Shown here: one piece after another, positions 28,144-37,501 of the stretch
Position numbering within the stretch: position 1 is the first letter of the stretch
How the letters are laid out: the number at the start of each line of letters is the position of its first letter
Source: Rhizobium leguminosarum
GTDB taxonomy: Bacteria; Pseudomonadota; Alphaproteobacteria; Rhizobiales; Rhizobiaceae
Direction: 5' to 3'
Length of the DNA: 64,000 nucleotides
Assembly (NCBI RefSeq): GCF_002953715.1
Contig: NZ_CP025012.1
Location: 1,612,001-1,676,000 of the forward strand
Translations under genes and position numbers: made by a program
The notes under the pieces: model-generated
Told to the model about the DNA's origin: nothing
Databases searched by the model: none
Seen by the model: only the letters and a program-made list of their open reading frames with translations

Positions 28144-30024
28144 TCAGGCGCGCTCCATCACATAACTTCCCGGCGCTTCCTCGATCGCGTTCAACGCATC
28201 GCCGCCGGGTTTGCGGGCAGGCACGCGTCTGCCGTCATGCGTCTCGATCCAGGCCTGCCAATGCGGCCACCATGATCCTGGAGTCTCCGTCGCCTGGTCG
28301 AGCCAGATCTCGTAGTCGCCCTTGGCCGGGCCGCCCGTCCAGAATTGATACTTCTTCCTATCGGGCGGGTTGACGACGCCGGCGATATGTCCCGAGCCGG
28401 TCACGACGAATTCCACCTTGCCGCCGAAGAACCGGCTGCCGAGGAAGACTGACTTGGCAGGTGCGATGTGATCCTCGCGGGTGGCGAGATTATAGATCGG
28501 GATCTTCACGTCCTTCAGCGACACGGGCTTGCCATCGAGGATCATCTCGTTCTGCGTCAGCGCATTGTTGAGATAGCAATTGCGCAGATAGAAGGCATGG
28601 TTTGCCGCCGCCATGCGGGTCGAATCGGCGTTCCAGAACAAGAGGTCGAAGGGCAGGGGATCCTGGCCCTTGAGGTAGTTGTTGACGAAATAAGGCCAGA
28701 TCAGTTCCGAGGCGCGCAGCATGTTGAAGGCCATCGACATCTTCGTGCCGTCGAGATAGCCGGCCGCCTGCATATGCTCTTCGAGCGATTCAAGCTGCTC
28801 CTCGTCGACAAAGACCTTGAGGTCGCCGGCATGGGTGAAATCGACCTGGGTGGTGAAGAGTGTCGCGGTCTTGATGCGCTTGTTCTTCTCCCTGGCATGC
28901 AGCGCCAGTGTCGCGGCCAGCAGCGTACCGCCGACGCAGTAGCCGACGGCGTTGACGTCCTTCTCGCCGGTCGCTTTCTCGATTGTATCAAGCGCGAAAT
29001 CGATGCCTTCGCGGGCATAGGCCGTCCAGTCCTTCTCGGCGTGGCGCGCATCCGGGTTGACCCAGGAAATGACGAAGACCGTCTGACCCTGGTCGACGCA
29101 CCATTTGATGAAGGATTTTTGCGGGTTGAGGTCGAGAATATAGAACTTGTTGATCCAGGGCGGGCAGATCAGCAGCGGCCGCTTCAGCACGGTTTCAGTC
29201 GAAGCCTCGTACTGGATGATCTGGCAGATGTCGTTCTGGGCGATCACCTTGCCTGGTGTCAGCGCCATATCGCGGCCGACGGCGAATTTCGTCATGTCGG
29301 TCTGGCGAAGACGAAGGTCGCCATGTCCGGCGGCGATATCCTCGGCCAGCATCTTCATCCCGCGCACCAGATTGGCGCCGCTGGTCGCGATCGTCTCGCG
29401 GTAGAGCTGCGGATTGGTGGCGATGAAGTTGGTCGGCGAAAGCGCTGCCGTGATCTGCTTCACGTAGAAGCCGGCCTTGTGCTTGGTGTGCTCGTCGAGG
29501 CCATCGGTCTCCCACACCATCTTTTCCACCCAGTCGGTGGTGACGAAATAGACCTGGCGGAGAAAATCGAAGAACGGATTCTTCTGCCAGTCCTCGTCCG
29601 AGAAGCGCTTGTCCTTGCGGGTGTCCGGCTCGGCAGGTGTGGGATCGCCCTGCATTCGCTGCATCGAGCGCATCCAGATGCCGAAGAACGAGGACATTAG
29701 CTGCGTCTGTGCCTCGAAGGTGCGGCGCGGATCGGAAATCCAGTATTCGGTGACCTTGGAAAGCGTCTTGACCATGTCGGTCATCGGATCGACGGTGCTT
29801 TCGGTGATCTCGCCGCGTTCGCGCGGCGCAAGCCAGGCAGACGCTGCTTGTCCGAGATTTTCGAGCGCCCGGGCGAAATTCATCGCCATGGCCTCAGGAT
29901 CCTTCAACAGATAGGGATCGAGATCGGTCGCGTCGAAGCCGGCCTTGCCGCCATTCTCCTGCTTGCTGTCGGTCACCATTTCCTCCGGCGGCAGCACCAC
30001 TCTTTTTATCCGTTCGTTGTACAT
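28144..30024 (-). CDS. phaC: Class I poly(3-hydroxyalkanoate) synthase
   Basis: Polymerises 3-hydroxyacyl-CoA into storage granules. The lipase-like box GYCVGGT carries the catalytic Cys, with the later Asp in NLATREDHIAP and His in GSGHIAGVVNPP, and the N-terminal region is typical of PhaC. The C-terminus QAWIETHDGRRVPARKPG is also family-like. Length is about 626 residues from MYNERIKR; MVTDSKQE (29979, with GGAGGAA upstream) is an alternative start. No phaA, phaB or phaR is near, but a phasin gene is at 61.8 kb. Confidence 0.95.
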   Translation of the reverse strand: MYNERIKRVVLPPEEMVTDSKQENGGKAGFDATDLDPYLLKDPEAMAMNFARALENLGQAASAWLAPRERGEITESTVDPMTDMVKTLSKVTEYWISDPRRTFEAQTQLMSSFFGIWMRSMQRMQGDPTPAEPDTRKDKRFSDEDWQKNPFFDFLRQVYFVTTDWVEKMVWETDGLDEHTKHKAGFYVKQITAALSPTNFIATNPQLYRETIATSGANLVRGMKMLAEDIAAGHGDLRLRQTDMTKFAVGRDMALTPGKVIAQNDICQIIQYEASTETVLKRPLLICPPWINKFYILDLNPQKSFIKWCVDQGQTVFVISWVNPDARHAEKDWTAYAREGIDFALDTIEKATGEKDVNAVGYCVGGTLLAATLALHAREKNKRIKTATLFTTQVDFTHAGDLKVFVDEEQLESLEEHMQAAGYLDGTKMSMAFNMLRASELIWPYFVNNYLKGQDPLPFDLLFWNADSTRMAAANHAFYLRNCYLNNALTQNEMILDGKPVSLKDVKIPIYNLATREDHIAPAKSVFLGSRFFGGKVEFVVTGSGHIAGVVNPPDRKKYQFWTGGPAKGDYEIWLDQATETPGSWWPHWQAWIETHDGRRVPARKPGGDALNAIEEAPGSYVMERA

Positions 30025-30127
30025 CGTGATCGAACGAGAAAACAAGTTCCACCCGCATCGGCTCATGCTATTGCTTTGTGGCTGCGACAAATTTAACAGT
30101 CGAAGCAGTCAAAACTGGATTTGAGGC

Positions 30128-30541
30128 ATGACGAAGAACGGCATTCGGCGCATCGCAACCTTCAACCGCACCGCACTGATCTGCGCCGCGGCGGCGGTGG
30201 CCCTTGCCGGATGCAATCTGACGGCGGAACAAAAGGCCGCTGCCGCTGCCAAGCGAGCGGCGCCGACCGCCGTCGTCATGCCGGCCACCAAGGGCGAGGC
30301 GGTCGAAGGCGGCCTTGCGAAGTCACCGGACGGCTATCCGAATTTCGGCGCGCCGCTGACGGCCGCCAACGTCCAGATGAGCGACGAGCAGGCTGCCGAA
30401 CTGCAGCATCAGCTGACGGCACTTTCCGCTCGGCGCAAGGCCGGCACAATCTCGGAAGCCGAATATCAGGCCAAGGTCGCCGAAATGCGGCGCCTCGCCG
30501 CCGAGCACGGCACTGATACGCTTTCCGAAATCTCCAAATAG
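30128..30541 (+). CDS. Small exported lipoprotein
   Basis: A 137-residue protein with a signal sequence and lipobox (ALICAAAAVALAGC, acylated Cys near residue 28). The C-terminal part (LTALSARRKAGTISEAEYQAKVAEMRRLAAEHG) resembles a SHOCT-type short helical domain. It is probably attached to the outer or inner membrane. It is divergent from phaC, but no functional link is shown. Confidence 0.7.
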   Translation: MTKNGIRRIATFNRTALICAAAAVALAGCNLTAEQKAAAAAKRAAPTAVVMPATKGEAVEGGLAKSPDGYPNFGAPLTAANVQMSDEQAAELQHQLTALSARRKAGTISEAEYQAKVAEMRRLAAEHGTDTLSEISK

Positions 30542-30762
30542 ACCTTGCCTTTCAGGCAATTTGGACGCAAAGCCTTCCGGATGGATCGGAAGATACAATT
30601 TTCCCGATAAAGCGCGTTATGCGGCCTTTCCGTCAAAGATTTGCCGCGTCGCTTGGGTCTGATGAATACGGCGTTGCGATTCTGAAGTTCGTGTCGCAGC
30701 CGCCGGGAGACGGAACGAACTTCGACTGCGGCCCGAAATGCCGCCTTTCCATGGGGAATGAG

Positions 30763-31980
30763 ATGGAAGAGTTTCACAAAGTCCGGCGTTTGCCGCCTTA
30801 TGTTTTCGAACAGGTCAACCGTTTGAAAGCAAGCGCGCGAGCGGGCGGCGCCGATATCATCGATCTCGGCATGGGAAACCCCGACCTTCCCACTCCCCAG
30901 TCGATCGTCGACAAGCTGTGCGAGGTCGTGCAGGATCCGCGCACGCATCGTTATTCCTCTTCCAAGGGCATTCCGGGCCTGCGCCGCGCCCAGGCCGCCT
31001 ATTACGCCCGTCGTTTCGGCGTCAAGCTCAACCCGGATACGCAGGTGGTCGCCACCTTGGGCTCGAAGGAAGGCTTTGCCAACATGGCGCAGGCAATCAC
31101 CGCGCCTGGCGACGTGATCCTTTGCCCGAACCCCACCTATCCGATCCACGCCTTCGGCTTCCTGATGGCGGGCGGCGTGATCCGTTCCATGTCGGTGGAG
31201 CCGGATGCGAGCTTCTTCGAACCACTGGAACGTGCCGTCAAGCATTCGATCCCGAAGCCCTTAGCGCTGATCCTCAACTACCCCTCGAATCCGACAGCCT
31301 TTGTCGCGACTCTCGATTTCTACAAGGACGTCATCGCCTTTGCGAAAAAGCACGACATCATCGTGCTTTCCGACCTTGCCTATTCGGAGATCTACTTCGA
31401 CGGCTCTCCGCCGCCGTCGGTTCTCGAAGTGCCGGGCGCAATGGACGTGACCGTCGAGTTCACCTCAATGTCGAAGACCTTCTCCATGCCCGGCTGGCGC
31501 ATGGGCTTTGCCGTCGGCAACGAGCGGCTGATCGCGGCGCTCACTCGCGTCAAGTCCTATCTCGACTACGGCGCTTTCACGCCGATCCAGGTGGCGGCGA
31601 CGCACGCGCTGAACGGCGACGGCTCCGACATTGCGGAAGTCCGCAACGTCTATAAGCGCCGCCGCGACGTCATGGTCGAAAGCTTCGGCAAGGCCGGGTT
31701 CGACGTGCCGCCGCCGGCTGCCACCATGTTCGCCTGGGCGAAGATCCCGGAAAAGTTCCGTCACCTCGGTTCGCTGGAATTCTCCAAGCTCCTGGTCGAG
31801 AAGGCCGACGTCGCCGTTGCCCCGGGCATCGGCTTCGGCGAAATGGGCGACGACTACGTCCGTCTGGCACTTGTCGAGAACGAACACCGTATCCGCCAGG
31901 CTGCGCGCAACATCAAGAAGTTCATGTCGACGGCTGACGAGACAATGCACAACGTCATCTCGCTGAACGCACACCGCTAA
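30763..31980 (+). CDS. Class I aminotransferase (AlaC-like)
   Basis: A 405-residue PLP aminotransferase. It begins with FHKVRRLPPYVFEQVNRLK and has IDLGMGNPDLPTP, LNYPSNPTA, VLSDLAYSEIYFDG and SMSKTFSMPGWRMGF with the PLP Lys. The N-terminal RLPPYVF and DIIDLGMGNPD segments resemble E. coli AlaC (alanine or aspartate aminotransferase). The gene is followed 61 nt later by hom, suggesting a role in the aspartate family, an inference. The start at 30763 follows GGGGAATGAG; the long upstream frame is not needed. Confidence 0.88.
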   Translation: MEEFHKVRRLPPYVFEQVNRLKASARAGGADIIDLGMGNPDLPTPQSIVDKLCEVVQDPRTHRYSSSKGIPGLRRAQAAYYARRFGVKLNPDTQVVATLGSKEGFANMAQAITAPGDVILCPNPTYPIHAFGFLMAGGVIRSMSVEPDASFFEPLERAVKHSIPKPLALILNYPSNPTAFVATLDFYKDVIAFAKKHDIIVLSDLAYSEIYFDGSPPPSVLEVPGAMDVTVEFTSMSKTFSMPGWRMGFAVGNERLIAALTRVKSYLDYGAFTPIQVAATHALNGDGSDIAEVRNVYKRRRDVMVESFGKAGFDVPPPAATMFAWAKIPEKFRHLGSLEFSKLLVEKADVAVAPGIGFGEMGDDYVRLALVENEHRIRQAARNIKKFMSTADETMHNVISLNAHR

Positions 31981-32041
31981 TCCAACCGTTGGGCAGCCGC
32001 GTCATGCGGCTGCCACCACACAGACATTTCAGGATCGATCC

Positions 32042-33367
32042 ATGGCAGATGCCCTCAAAATCGGCATTGCGGGCTTGGGCACCGTTGGCGCCTCGCTTGT
32101 CCGCATCATTCAGCAGAAAAGCAACGAGCTTGCCGTCACCTGCGGACGTCCGATCACCATCACGGCGGTCTCCGCGCGTGACAAGGCGAGGGACCGCGGC
32201 ATCGATCTTTCCGCCGTCACCTGGTTCGACCGGCCGGAAGAGCTTGCCGAAAAAGGCGATATCGACGTTTTCGTCGAGCTGATGGGCGGCGCCGAAGGAG
32301 CTGCCAACATCTCCGTGCGCGCCGCACTCCAGCGTGGTCTCCATGTGGTGACAGCCAACAAGGCGCTGCTTGCCTATCACGGCGTCGAGCTTGCAACGAT
32401 CGCCGAGGAGAAGGGGTCGCTGCTGAACTTCGAGGCGGCAGTCGCCGGCGGCATCCCGGTCATCAAGGCGCTGCGTGAATCGCTGACGGGCAATTCCGTC
32501 TCGCGCATCTATGGCATCATGAACGGCACCTGCAATTACATCCTGACCAAGATGGAGAAGGAGGGACTTTCTTTCGCCGAATGCCTCAAGGAAGCGCAGC
32601 GGCTGGGTTATGCCGAGGCTGATCCGGCCTTCGATATCGAGGGCAACGACACGGCCCACAAGCTTTCCATCCTGACGACGCTCGCCTTCGGCAATCAGAT
32701 CGCGGCCGACGACATCTATCTCGAAGGCATCACCAATATCTCGATCGAGGATATCCACGCTGCCGCCGAGCTCGGTTATCGCATCAAGCTCTTAGGCGTT
32801 GCCCAGCGCACCGATACCGGCATCGAGCAGCGCGTCCATCCCACCATGGTGCCGGTCGATTCGGTCATCGCCCAGGTCGACGGCGTCACCAATGCCGTAG
32901 CGATCGAATCCGACGTGCTCGGCGAACTGCTGATGGTCGGCCCCGGCGCCGGAGGCAATGCCACGGCCTCGTCGGTGCTTGGCGATATCGCCGATATCGC
33001 CAAGAGCCAGCCGGGCGCCCAGCGCGTGCCGGTGCTCGGCCATCCCGCAACGACGCTGGAGCCCTACCGCAAGGCGCAGATGCAGAGCCACGAGGGCGGC
33101 TATTTCATCCGCCTGACGGTGCTCGACCGCACCGGTGTCTTTGCCAGCGTCGCAACCCGCATGGCGGAAAACAACATCTCGCTGGAATCGATCGTCCAGC
33201 GCTCCAAACAGCATCTGGCGCCATCGCACCACCAGACGATCATTCTCGTCACCCACGCAACGACGGAAGAGTCGGTGCGCAGGGCGGTCGCCTCGATCAA
33301 GTCGGAAGGTTATCTCTTCGGCGAGCCGCAGGTCATTCGCATCGAACGGCCGAAAGAGGAAGGCTGA
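32042..33367 (+). CDS. hom: Homoserine dehydrogenase
   Basis: Reduces aspartate semialdehyde to homoserine, the branch to threonine and methionine. The 441-residue protein has the NAD(P) motif GIAGLGTVGASLV, the catalytic region GGIPVIKALRESLTGN...GIMNGTCNYIL with the Lys-Asp pair, the DPAFDIEGNDTAHKLSIL motif and a C-terminal ACT domain (about residues 355-430) that would allow feedback control by threonine. It follows the AlaC-like gene, and metC is elsewhere at 56.6 kb. A good terminator follows. Confidence 0.96.
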   Translation: MADALKIGIAGLGTVGASLVRIIQQKSNELAVTCGRPITITAVSARDKARDRGIDLSAVTWFDRPEELAEKGDIDVFVELMGGAEGAANISVRAALQRGLHVVTANKALLAYHGVELATIAEEKGSLLNFEAAVAGGIPVIKALRESLTGNSVSRIYGIMNGTCNYILTKMEKEGLSFAECLKEAQRLGYAEADPAFDIEGNDTAHKLSILTTLAFGNQIAADDIYLEGITNISIEDIHAAAELGYRIKLLGVAQRTDTGIEQRVHPTMVPVDSVIAQVDGVTNAVAIESDVLGELLMVGPGAGGNATASSVLGDIADIAKSQPGAQRVPVLGHPATTLEPYRKAQMQSHEGGYFIRLTVLDRTGVFASVATRMAENNISLESIVQRSKQHLAPSHHQTIILVTHATTEESVRRAVASIKSEGYLFGEPQVIRIERPKEEG

Positions 33368-33397
33368 GCCTTTTTCCCGTCCCGGAGGACCTTTGCG

Positions 33398-33426
33398 CCG
33401 CCCTGTCCCTGCAGGGCGGTTTTTTT
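33398..33426 (+). terminator. Rho-independent terminator after hom
   Basis: Stem CCGCCCTG (33398-33405) with CAGGGCGG (33412-33419), a 6-nt loop, then seven T residues. Confidence 0.92.
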
Positions 33427-33527
33427 GTTATCTTTTCAACCTTCCGTTACGGAAGTCTATATTAACAGATACCGAAATATTGATATAACTAAACCTAAGA
33501 TGGTGAGTCGTCTGGGTGGAGAATTTC

Positions 33528-33773
33528 ATGAGCAAGGACAGCCACGCCGGGAAGGGGTATGGCTACCCGAGCGACGTGCCGCCGAACCATCCTGATTTGC
33601 CTGAGGAAATCCTCAAGCCGGCCTACCGCGAAATTCCTCAAGAGGTCTCCGATGAGGCTGATGGCGAGGAAAACACGGAAGGCCGCAACTGGGCCATTCT
33701 GCTGACGCTGTTTTCGTTCCTGCTGGTGCAGTTCGCCGGCATCGCCCTGATCATCTGGGCGGTGTTTTGGTAA
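33528..33773 (+). CDS. Small single-pass membrane protein
   Basis: An 81-residue protein with an acidic, Pro-rich cytoplasmic N-terminus and one C-terminal membrane segment (about residues 57-80: AILLTLFSFLLVQFAGIALIIWAVF). The start at 33528 follows GGGTGGAG; a GTG 12 nt upstream is less likely. A tail-anchored arrangement is evident, but no family is recognised. It stands between hom and recJ. Confidence 0.65.
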   Translation: MSKDSHAGKGYGYPSDVPPNHPDLPEEILKPAYREIPQEVSDEADGEENTEGRNWAILLTLFSFLLVQFAGIALIIWAVFW

Positions 33774-33853
33774 AAACCCGTGTCTGCAAATCCATCGCTA
33801 TGTTATCTCCGCTGCTCCTGTAGAAAGAGCAGATGAAGTCAGCGGAGTATGGC

Positions 33854-35656
33854 ATGGCAGATCTCGTCGATCCGGTACAGCGCGCGTTTCTCGGTGTGGA
33901 GAAATCCGTGCTCGACAATCGCTGGGTGGCGCGGCTCGACCAGGCAGGGCAGAACCGCGCGCTGGCCATGTCGCAGATCCATGGATTGCCGGATCTGATC
34001 GCCCGGGTGCTCGCCGGGCGCGGCGTGACGGTGGACGAGGCGATCGAATTCCTCGATCCGACGATCCGCAGCCTGATGCCCGATCCCCATAAGCTGACCG
34101 ATTGCGAAAAGGCCGCGACCCGCCTGGTGAGTGCCATTGAGCGTGGCGAGAGCGTCGCGATCTTCGGCGACTACGATGTCGACGGCGCGGCCTCCTCGGC
34201 GCTGATGTACCGTTTTCTCAGCCATTTCGGCGTCAGGGCGAATATCTATATTCCCGATCGCGTCTTCGAAGGTTATGGCCCCAATCCGGTGGCGATCAAT
34301 CAGTTGATCGACAATGGCGCCCAGCTGATCGTCACTGTCGATTGCGGCTCTACCAGTCACGAGGCGCTGGCCGCCGCTGCTGCGCGCAATATCGATGTCG
34401 TCGTCATCGATCACCACCAGGTGACACATGAGCTGCCGCCCTGCCATGCCCTCGTCAACCCGAACCGCGAGGACGATCTCTCGGGGCAGGGGCATCTTTG
34501 CGCGGCCGGCGTTGTCTTCATGGTCCTGGTCGCAACGCTGAGGCTGCTGCGCGCGGCCGGCAACAAGCGCATCCTGGCGATCGACTTGCTGCAATGGCTG
34601 GATATCGTCGCACTTGCGACGGTCTGCGATGTCGTGCCGCTGAAGGGCCTCAACCGCGCCTATGTGGTGAAGGGCCTGGTCGCTGCCCGGCACCAGAGCA
34701 ATGCCGGGCTTGCAGCACTCTTCCGCAAGGCGGGGCTTGCAGGCCCGGTGACACCCTATCATTTCGGCTTCCTGATCGGTCCGCGCATCAATGCCGGCGG
34801 GCGGATCGGCGATGCAGCACTCGGAAGCCGCCTGCTGACGCTCGACGACGCCGGCGAGGCAGAGGTGATCGCGCAGCGCCTCGACGAGCTCAACCGCGAA
34901 CGCCAGGCGATGGAGGCCGTCATGCTGCAGGAGGCGGAAGCCGAGGCGCTCGCCGAATATGGCGACGGTGAGGGCGCCTCCGTCATCGTCACCGCCCATG
35001 AGAAATGGCATCCCGGCATCGTCGGGCTGATCGCGGCACGGCTGAAGGAGAAGTTCAAACGGCCCGCCTTCGCGATCGCCTTCGATCCCTCCGGCCGCGG
35101 CACCGGCTCGGGCCGCTCCATCAACGGCTTCGATATGGGCAGGATGGTGCGGGCTGCGGTCGACGAGGGTATCCTCGTCAAGGGCGGCGGCCACGCCATG
35201 GCCGCGGGGTTGACGGTTGAGCGCGCCAATCTCGGCAGGCTGAGGACCTTCTTCACGGAGAAGGCCACAAAGACCGTGGCCAGCCTTGTCGCCAACGAGA
35301 CGCTGAAGATCGACGGTGCGATCGGCGCAAGCGGCGCCACGCTCGAACTCATCGACCGCCTGGAGGCCGCCGGCCCCTATGGCTCCGGCCACGCTCAGCC
35401 GCTCTTTGCCGTGCCGGCGCATCGTCTGCGCGACGCCCGCCTGGTCGGCGAGAAACATGTGAAGGTGACGCTGGAGGCAATGGACGGATCGCGGCTCGAC
35501 GGCATCGCCTTCCGCGCCGCCGATACGCCACTTGGCAATCTTCTCATCAATTCACGCGGCGCCAGCCTTCATGTCGCGGGTTCGCTCGGTGCCGAGCATT
35601 ACCAGGGCGCGCGCCGCATCCAGCTCCGCGTCACTGACGCTGCGCCGGCAAAATAG
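33854..35656 (+). CDS. recJ: Single-stranded DNA exonuclease RecJ
   Basis: A 5'-3' exonuclease acting in recombination and mismatch repair. The DHH-family motifs are FGDYDVDGAAS, TVDCGS, VVIDHHQVTH, the late DHHA1 region GGGHAMAAGLTVE and a C-terminal OB-like domain with HVKVTLE. About 600 residues, as expected. The start MADLVDPVQ follows GGAG at the right spacing; an ATG at 33833 is an alternative. It ends before the tRNA-Glu gene. Confidence 0.95.
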   Translation: MADLVDPVQRAFLGVEKSVLDNRWVARLDQAGQNRALAMSQIHGLPDLIARVLAGRGVTVDEAIEFLDPTIRSLMPDPHKLTDCEKAATRLVSAIERGESVAIFGDYDVDGAASSALMYRFLSHFGVRANIYIPDRVFEGYGPNPVAINQLIDNGAQLIVTVDCGSTSHEALAAAAARNIDVVVIDHHQVTHELPPCHALVNPNREDDLSGQGHLCAAGVVFMVLVATLRLLRAAGNKRILAIDLLQWLDIVALATVCDVVPLKGLNRAYVVKGLVAARHQSNAGLAALFRKAGLAGPVTPYHFGFLIGPRINAGGRIGDAALGSRLLTLDDAGEAEVIAQRLDELNRERQAMEAVMLQEAEAEALAEYGDGEGASVIVTAHEKWHPGIVGLIAARLKEKFKRPAFAIAFDPSGRGTGSGRSINGFDMGRMVRAAVDEGILVKGGGHAMAAGLTVERANLGRLRTFFTEKATKTVASLVANETLKIDGAIGASGATLELIDRLEAAGPYGSGHAQPLFAVPAHRLRDARLVGEKHVKVTLEAMDGSRLDGIAFRAADTPLGNLLINSRGASLHVAGSLGAEHYQGARRIQLRVTDAAPAK

Positions 35657-35698
35657 AATGGCCGCGCAAGAGGCTGGCGAATGAAGGATTAAGCGGGA

Positions 35699-35807
35699 AG
35701 AAAGTGGCACGCCCTAGGGGAGTCGAACCCCTCTTCCCAGAATGAAAATCTGGTGTCCTAACCGATAGACGAAGGGCGCTTCCTTCGTGGTGCGCCCTTA
35801 TAGTCAG
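35699..35807. repeat. Direct repeat with tRNA-Glu(TTC), copy 1
   Basis: About 109 bp nearly identical to 37502-37611, differing by a single inserted base. It covers the whole tRNA-Glu gene and its -10 box; the -35 region of the two copies lies in unlike sequence. Confidence 0.9.
35705..35779 (-). tRNA. tRNA-Glu (anticodon TTC), copy 1
   Basis: Reads GCGCCCTTCGTCTATCGGTT from 35779. The anticodon loop contains TTC between CCAGA and TCTGG. The acceptor AGGGCGT pairs with GCGCCCT, followed by G and CCA. 75 nt. Confidence 0.95.
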
Positions 35808-35826
35808 CACCTTCCGAGGCCGCAAG
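35798..35826 (-). promoter_or_regulatory. Promoter of tRNA-Glu copy 1
   Basis: On the minus strand CTTGCG (35821-35826) and CTATAA (35798-35803) are separated by exactly 17 nt, matching the rhizobial consensus. Two further tRNA-Glu genes here have the same boxes with different spacers. Confidence 0.7.
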
Positions 35827-35954
35827 CGCCAAGGCGCGAAAAAATCATCGTTTTCGGCAATCTTTTGCTGTTGTGGAAAACCACCGCGCCGGATACGCCG
35901 AAGCGGAGAAAGATCGAGCCTGCGGGTTGGGTTGGGCAGCATCGTGCAAGCGAT

Positions 35955-36030
35955 TGGTACGCCCTAGGGGACTCGAACCCCCAACCAAGCGGTTATGAGC
36001 CGCCGGCTCTAACCATTGAGCTACAGGCCC
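35955..36030 (-). tRNA. tRNA with CAT anticodon (Ile2 or Met); acceptor stem poorly paired
   Basis: The minus strand starts GGGCCTGTAGCTCAATGGTT; the anticodon loop is CTCATAA within GGCGG/CCGCT. It ends with an encoded CCA. CAT may be elongator Met or the lysidine-modified Ile2. The 3' acceptor strand AGGGCGT does not pair well with GGGCCTG: positions 2-71 (G/G) and 7-66 (G/A) mismatch and 1-72 and 6-67 are wobble. The last 17 nt are identical to the tRNA-Glu(CTC) end at 37360. It may be chimeric or a pseudogene. Confidence 0.7.
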
Positions 36031-36391
36031 TCGCGTCGGGTGTCCTGCGCCTTGGTGCCGGAGGCCGGCACCGTAATGCCGGGGCAATGGTTCCCGCAGC
36101 ACGGGTTCCGCTCTAACGCAAATCCGAGGGAGCCACGATCACTTCGGCCTGCGCGTCGTCCGGACGCCTCGGCCAGACCTCGTCGATCGGCGGTCATTAC
36201 CGGGACTGCCGCTCCAAGACGCCAGATAGCCAATCCCACCGCCCCCATCATCAACTGGCGAGGTTGAAGGGATCAACGGCTATGTCGGCTTCACCTAAAG
36301 AACTAGCCTTGGTGAAATGGCCGCGCAAGGCATCAACTATCGATGATCTAGCCACTGGTTGCCAATTCACGGAGGATGGAAAAGAAGGAGC
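36031..36391. other. Intergenic region before FkbM gene
   Basis: 361 nt. A short GC palindrome (GCCGGAGGCCGGC) occurs near 36055-36075. I see no gene, RNA or confident promoter in it. Confidence 0.4.
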
Positions 36392-37147
36392 ATGCCGCTC
36401 GATGAGCGGATAGCGCATGCGTTCGAGTTACCGGGAGCCTACATGCTTCATATCGCTAATATTGCGCCACCTCGGTTCAGGCTATGGACGCGCGCTTCAC
36501 GAGAATGGCGCCGTGGTGAGCCCGAGCTTCGGATCCTCGATAGATTATGCCGTCGGAACCAGACTGCAATCGATATAGGTGCGAACTACGGTGTCTATTC
36601 TTGGTTCTTGACCAAGTATGCGCGCGATGTCGTCGCCTTCGAACCTCAGCCTCACATGGTAGCTTTTCTGAAGGCTGCGCTTGGTTCGTCGGTTCGGGTC
36701 GAGCAGGTCGCACTTTCCGACAGCGATGGCGTTGCAACGATGCGGATCCCCAGTGATCAGCTCATGGATGGCTGCGCCACGATTGAGGAGCAGAATACGC
36801 TTTCGACGCAAAATGTCGAAGAAATTTCCGTTCCAACCCGGCGTTTGGACAGCTATCAGTTCGGCACTGTAGGCTTCATTAAGATCGACGTTGAAGGGCA
36901 CGAACTAAAAGTACTCGAAGGCGCAGAGGCTATATTGAACCGGTATCGCCCAAACCTGCTCATCGAAGCGGAAGACCGACATCGACCCAACGCTGTCGCC
37001 AGTGTGATCGACTATCTTAAGCCGTTTGGATATTCTGTATATTGCCTGAAAGATCGAAAATTTCGCTCCCTGTCGATCGACGACATCCAGAAGGGCTCTG
37101 CCGGAACGCCTTATAACTACGTCTTTTCTATCCGCGAGGATCTATAA
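36392..37147 (+). CDS. FkbM family SAM-dependent methyltransferase
   Basis: About 251 residues. The SAM-binding motif is AIDIGANYGVYSWFL, followed by VVAFEPQPHMVAFLKAAL, the FkbM-type VPTRRLDSY and GFIKIDVEGHELKVLEGAEA. FkbM proteins methylate sugar hydroxyls, often in polysaccharide or glycan modification. The base composition is visibly less GC-rich than the flanking genes, and the gene sits alone between tRNA genes, so horizontal acquisition is likely. Start at 36392 after GAAGGAG; TTG at 36359 is an alternative. The substrate is unknown. Confidence 0.85.
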   Translation: MPLDERIAHAFELPGAYMLHIANIAPPRFRLWTRASREWRRGEPELRILDRLCRRNQTAIDIGANYGVYSWFLTKYARDVVAFEPQPHMVAFLKAALGSSVRVEQVALSDSDGVATMRIPSDQLMDGCATIEEQNTLSTQNVEEISVPTRRLDSYQFGTVGFIKIDVEGHELKVLEGAEAILNRYRPNLLIEAEDRHRPNAVASVIDYLKPFGYSVYCLKDRKFRSLSIDDIQKGSAGTPYNYVFSIREDL

Positions 37148-37359
37148 AGAGCCTTTCGTGTGCCCCCCCGTGCTCACCACCCCGACGACCGAGCGGCTGC
37201 TAGAAGCATCTGCGCCAGGATATTTTATCGGCCGTTGAGAACGGTTTAAACGCTTCTTGAGCCGCTCTTAAAACCTGATTGGGCTTTTTCAAAGATTCCG
37301 CAACCTCGTGTCAAAATTTCGCAAAATTGCGTCCGGCTAGATTGAGACGAGAGGAATAG

Positions 37360-37434
37360 TGGTACGCCCTAGGGGAGTCGAACCCCTCTTTACAGAATGA
37401 GAATCTGTCGTCCTAACCGATAGACGAAGGGCGC
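37360..37434 (-). tRNA. tRNA-Glu (anticodon CTC)
   Basis: Minus strand starts GCGCCCTTCGTCTATCGGTT; the anticodon loop is TTCTCAT within CAGA/TCTG, giving CTC. The acceptor pairs with AGGGCGT, followed by A and CCA. 75 nt. Confidence 0.94.
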
Positions 37435-37447
37435 AAACCGTTCGTTA

Positions 37448-37476
37448 AAATAGGCGCGCGCGCCGGCTTCTGCAAG
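37448..37476 (-). promoter_or_regulatory. Promoter of tRNA-Glu(CTC)
   Basis: CTTGCA (37471-37476) and CTATTT (37448-37453) on the minus strand, spaced 17 nt. Confidence 0.6.
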
Positions 37477-37501
37477 CGGATGCGATGGCTTCTATATGGA
37501 G

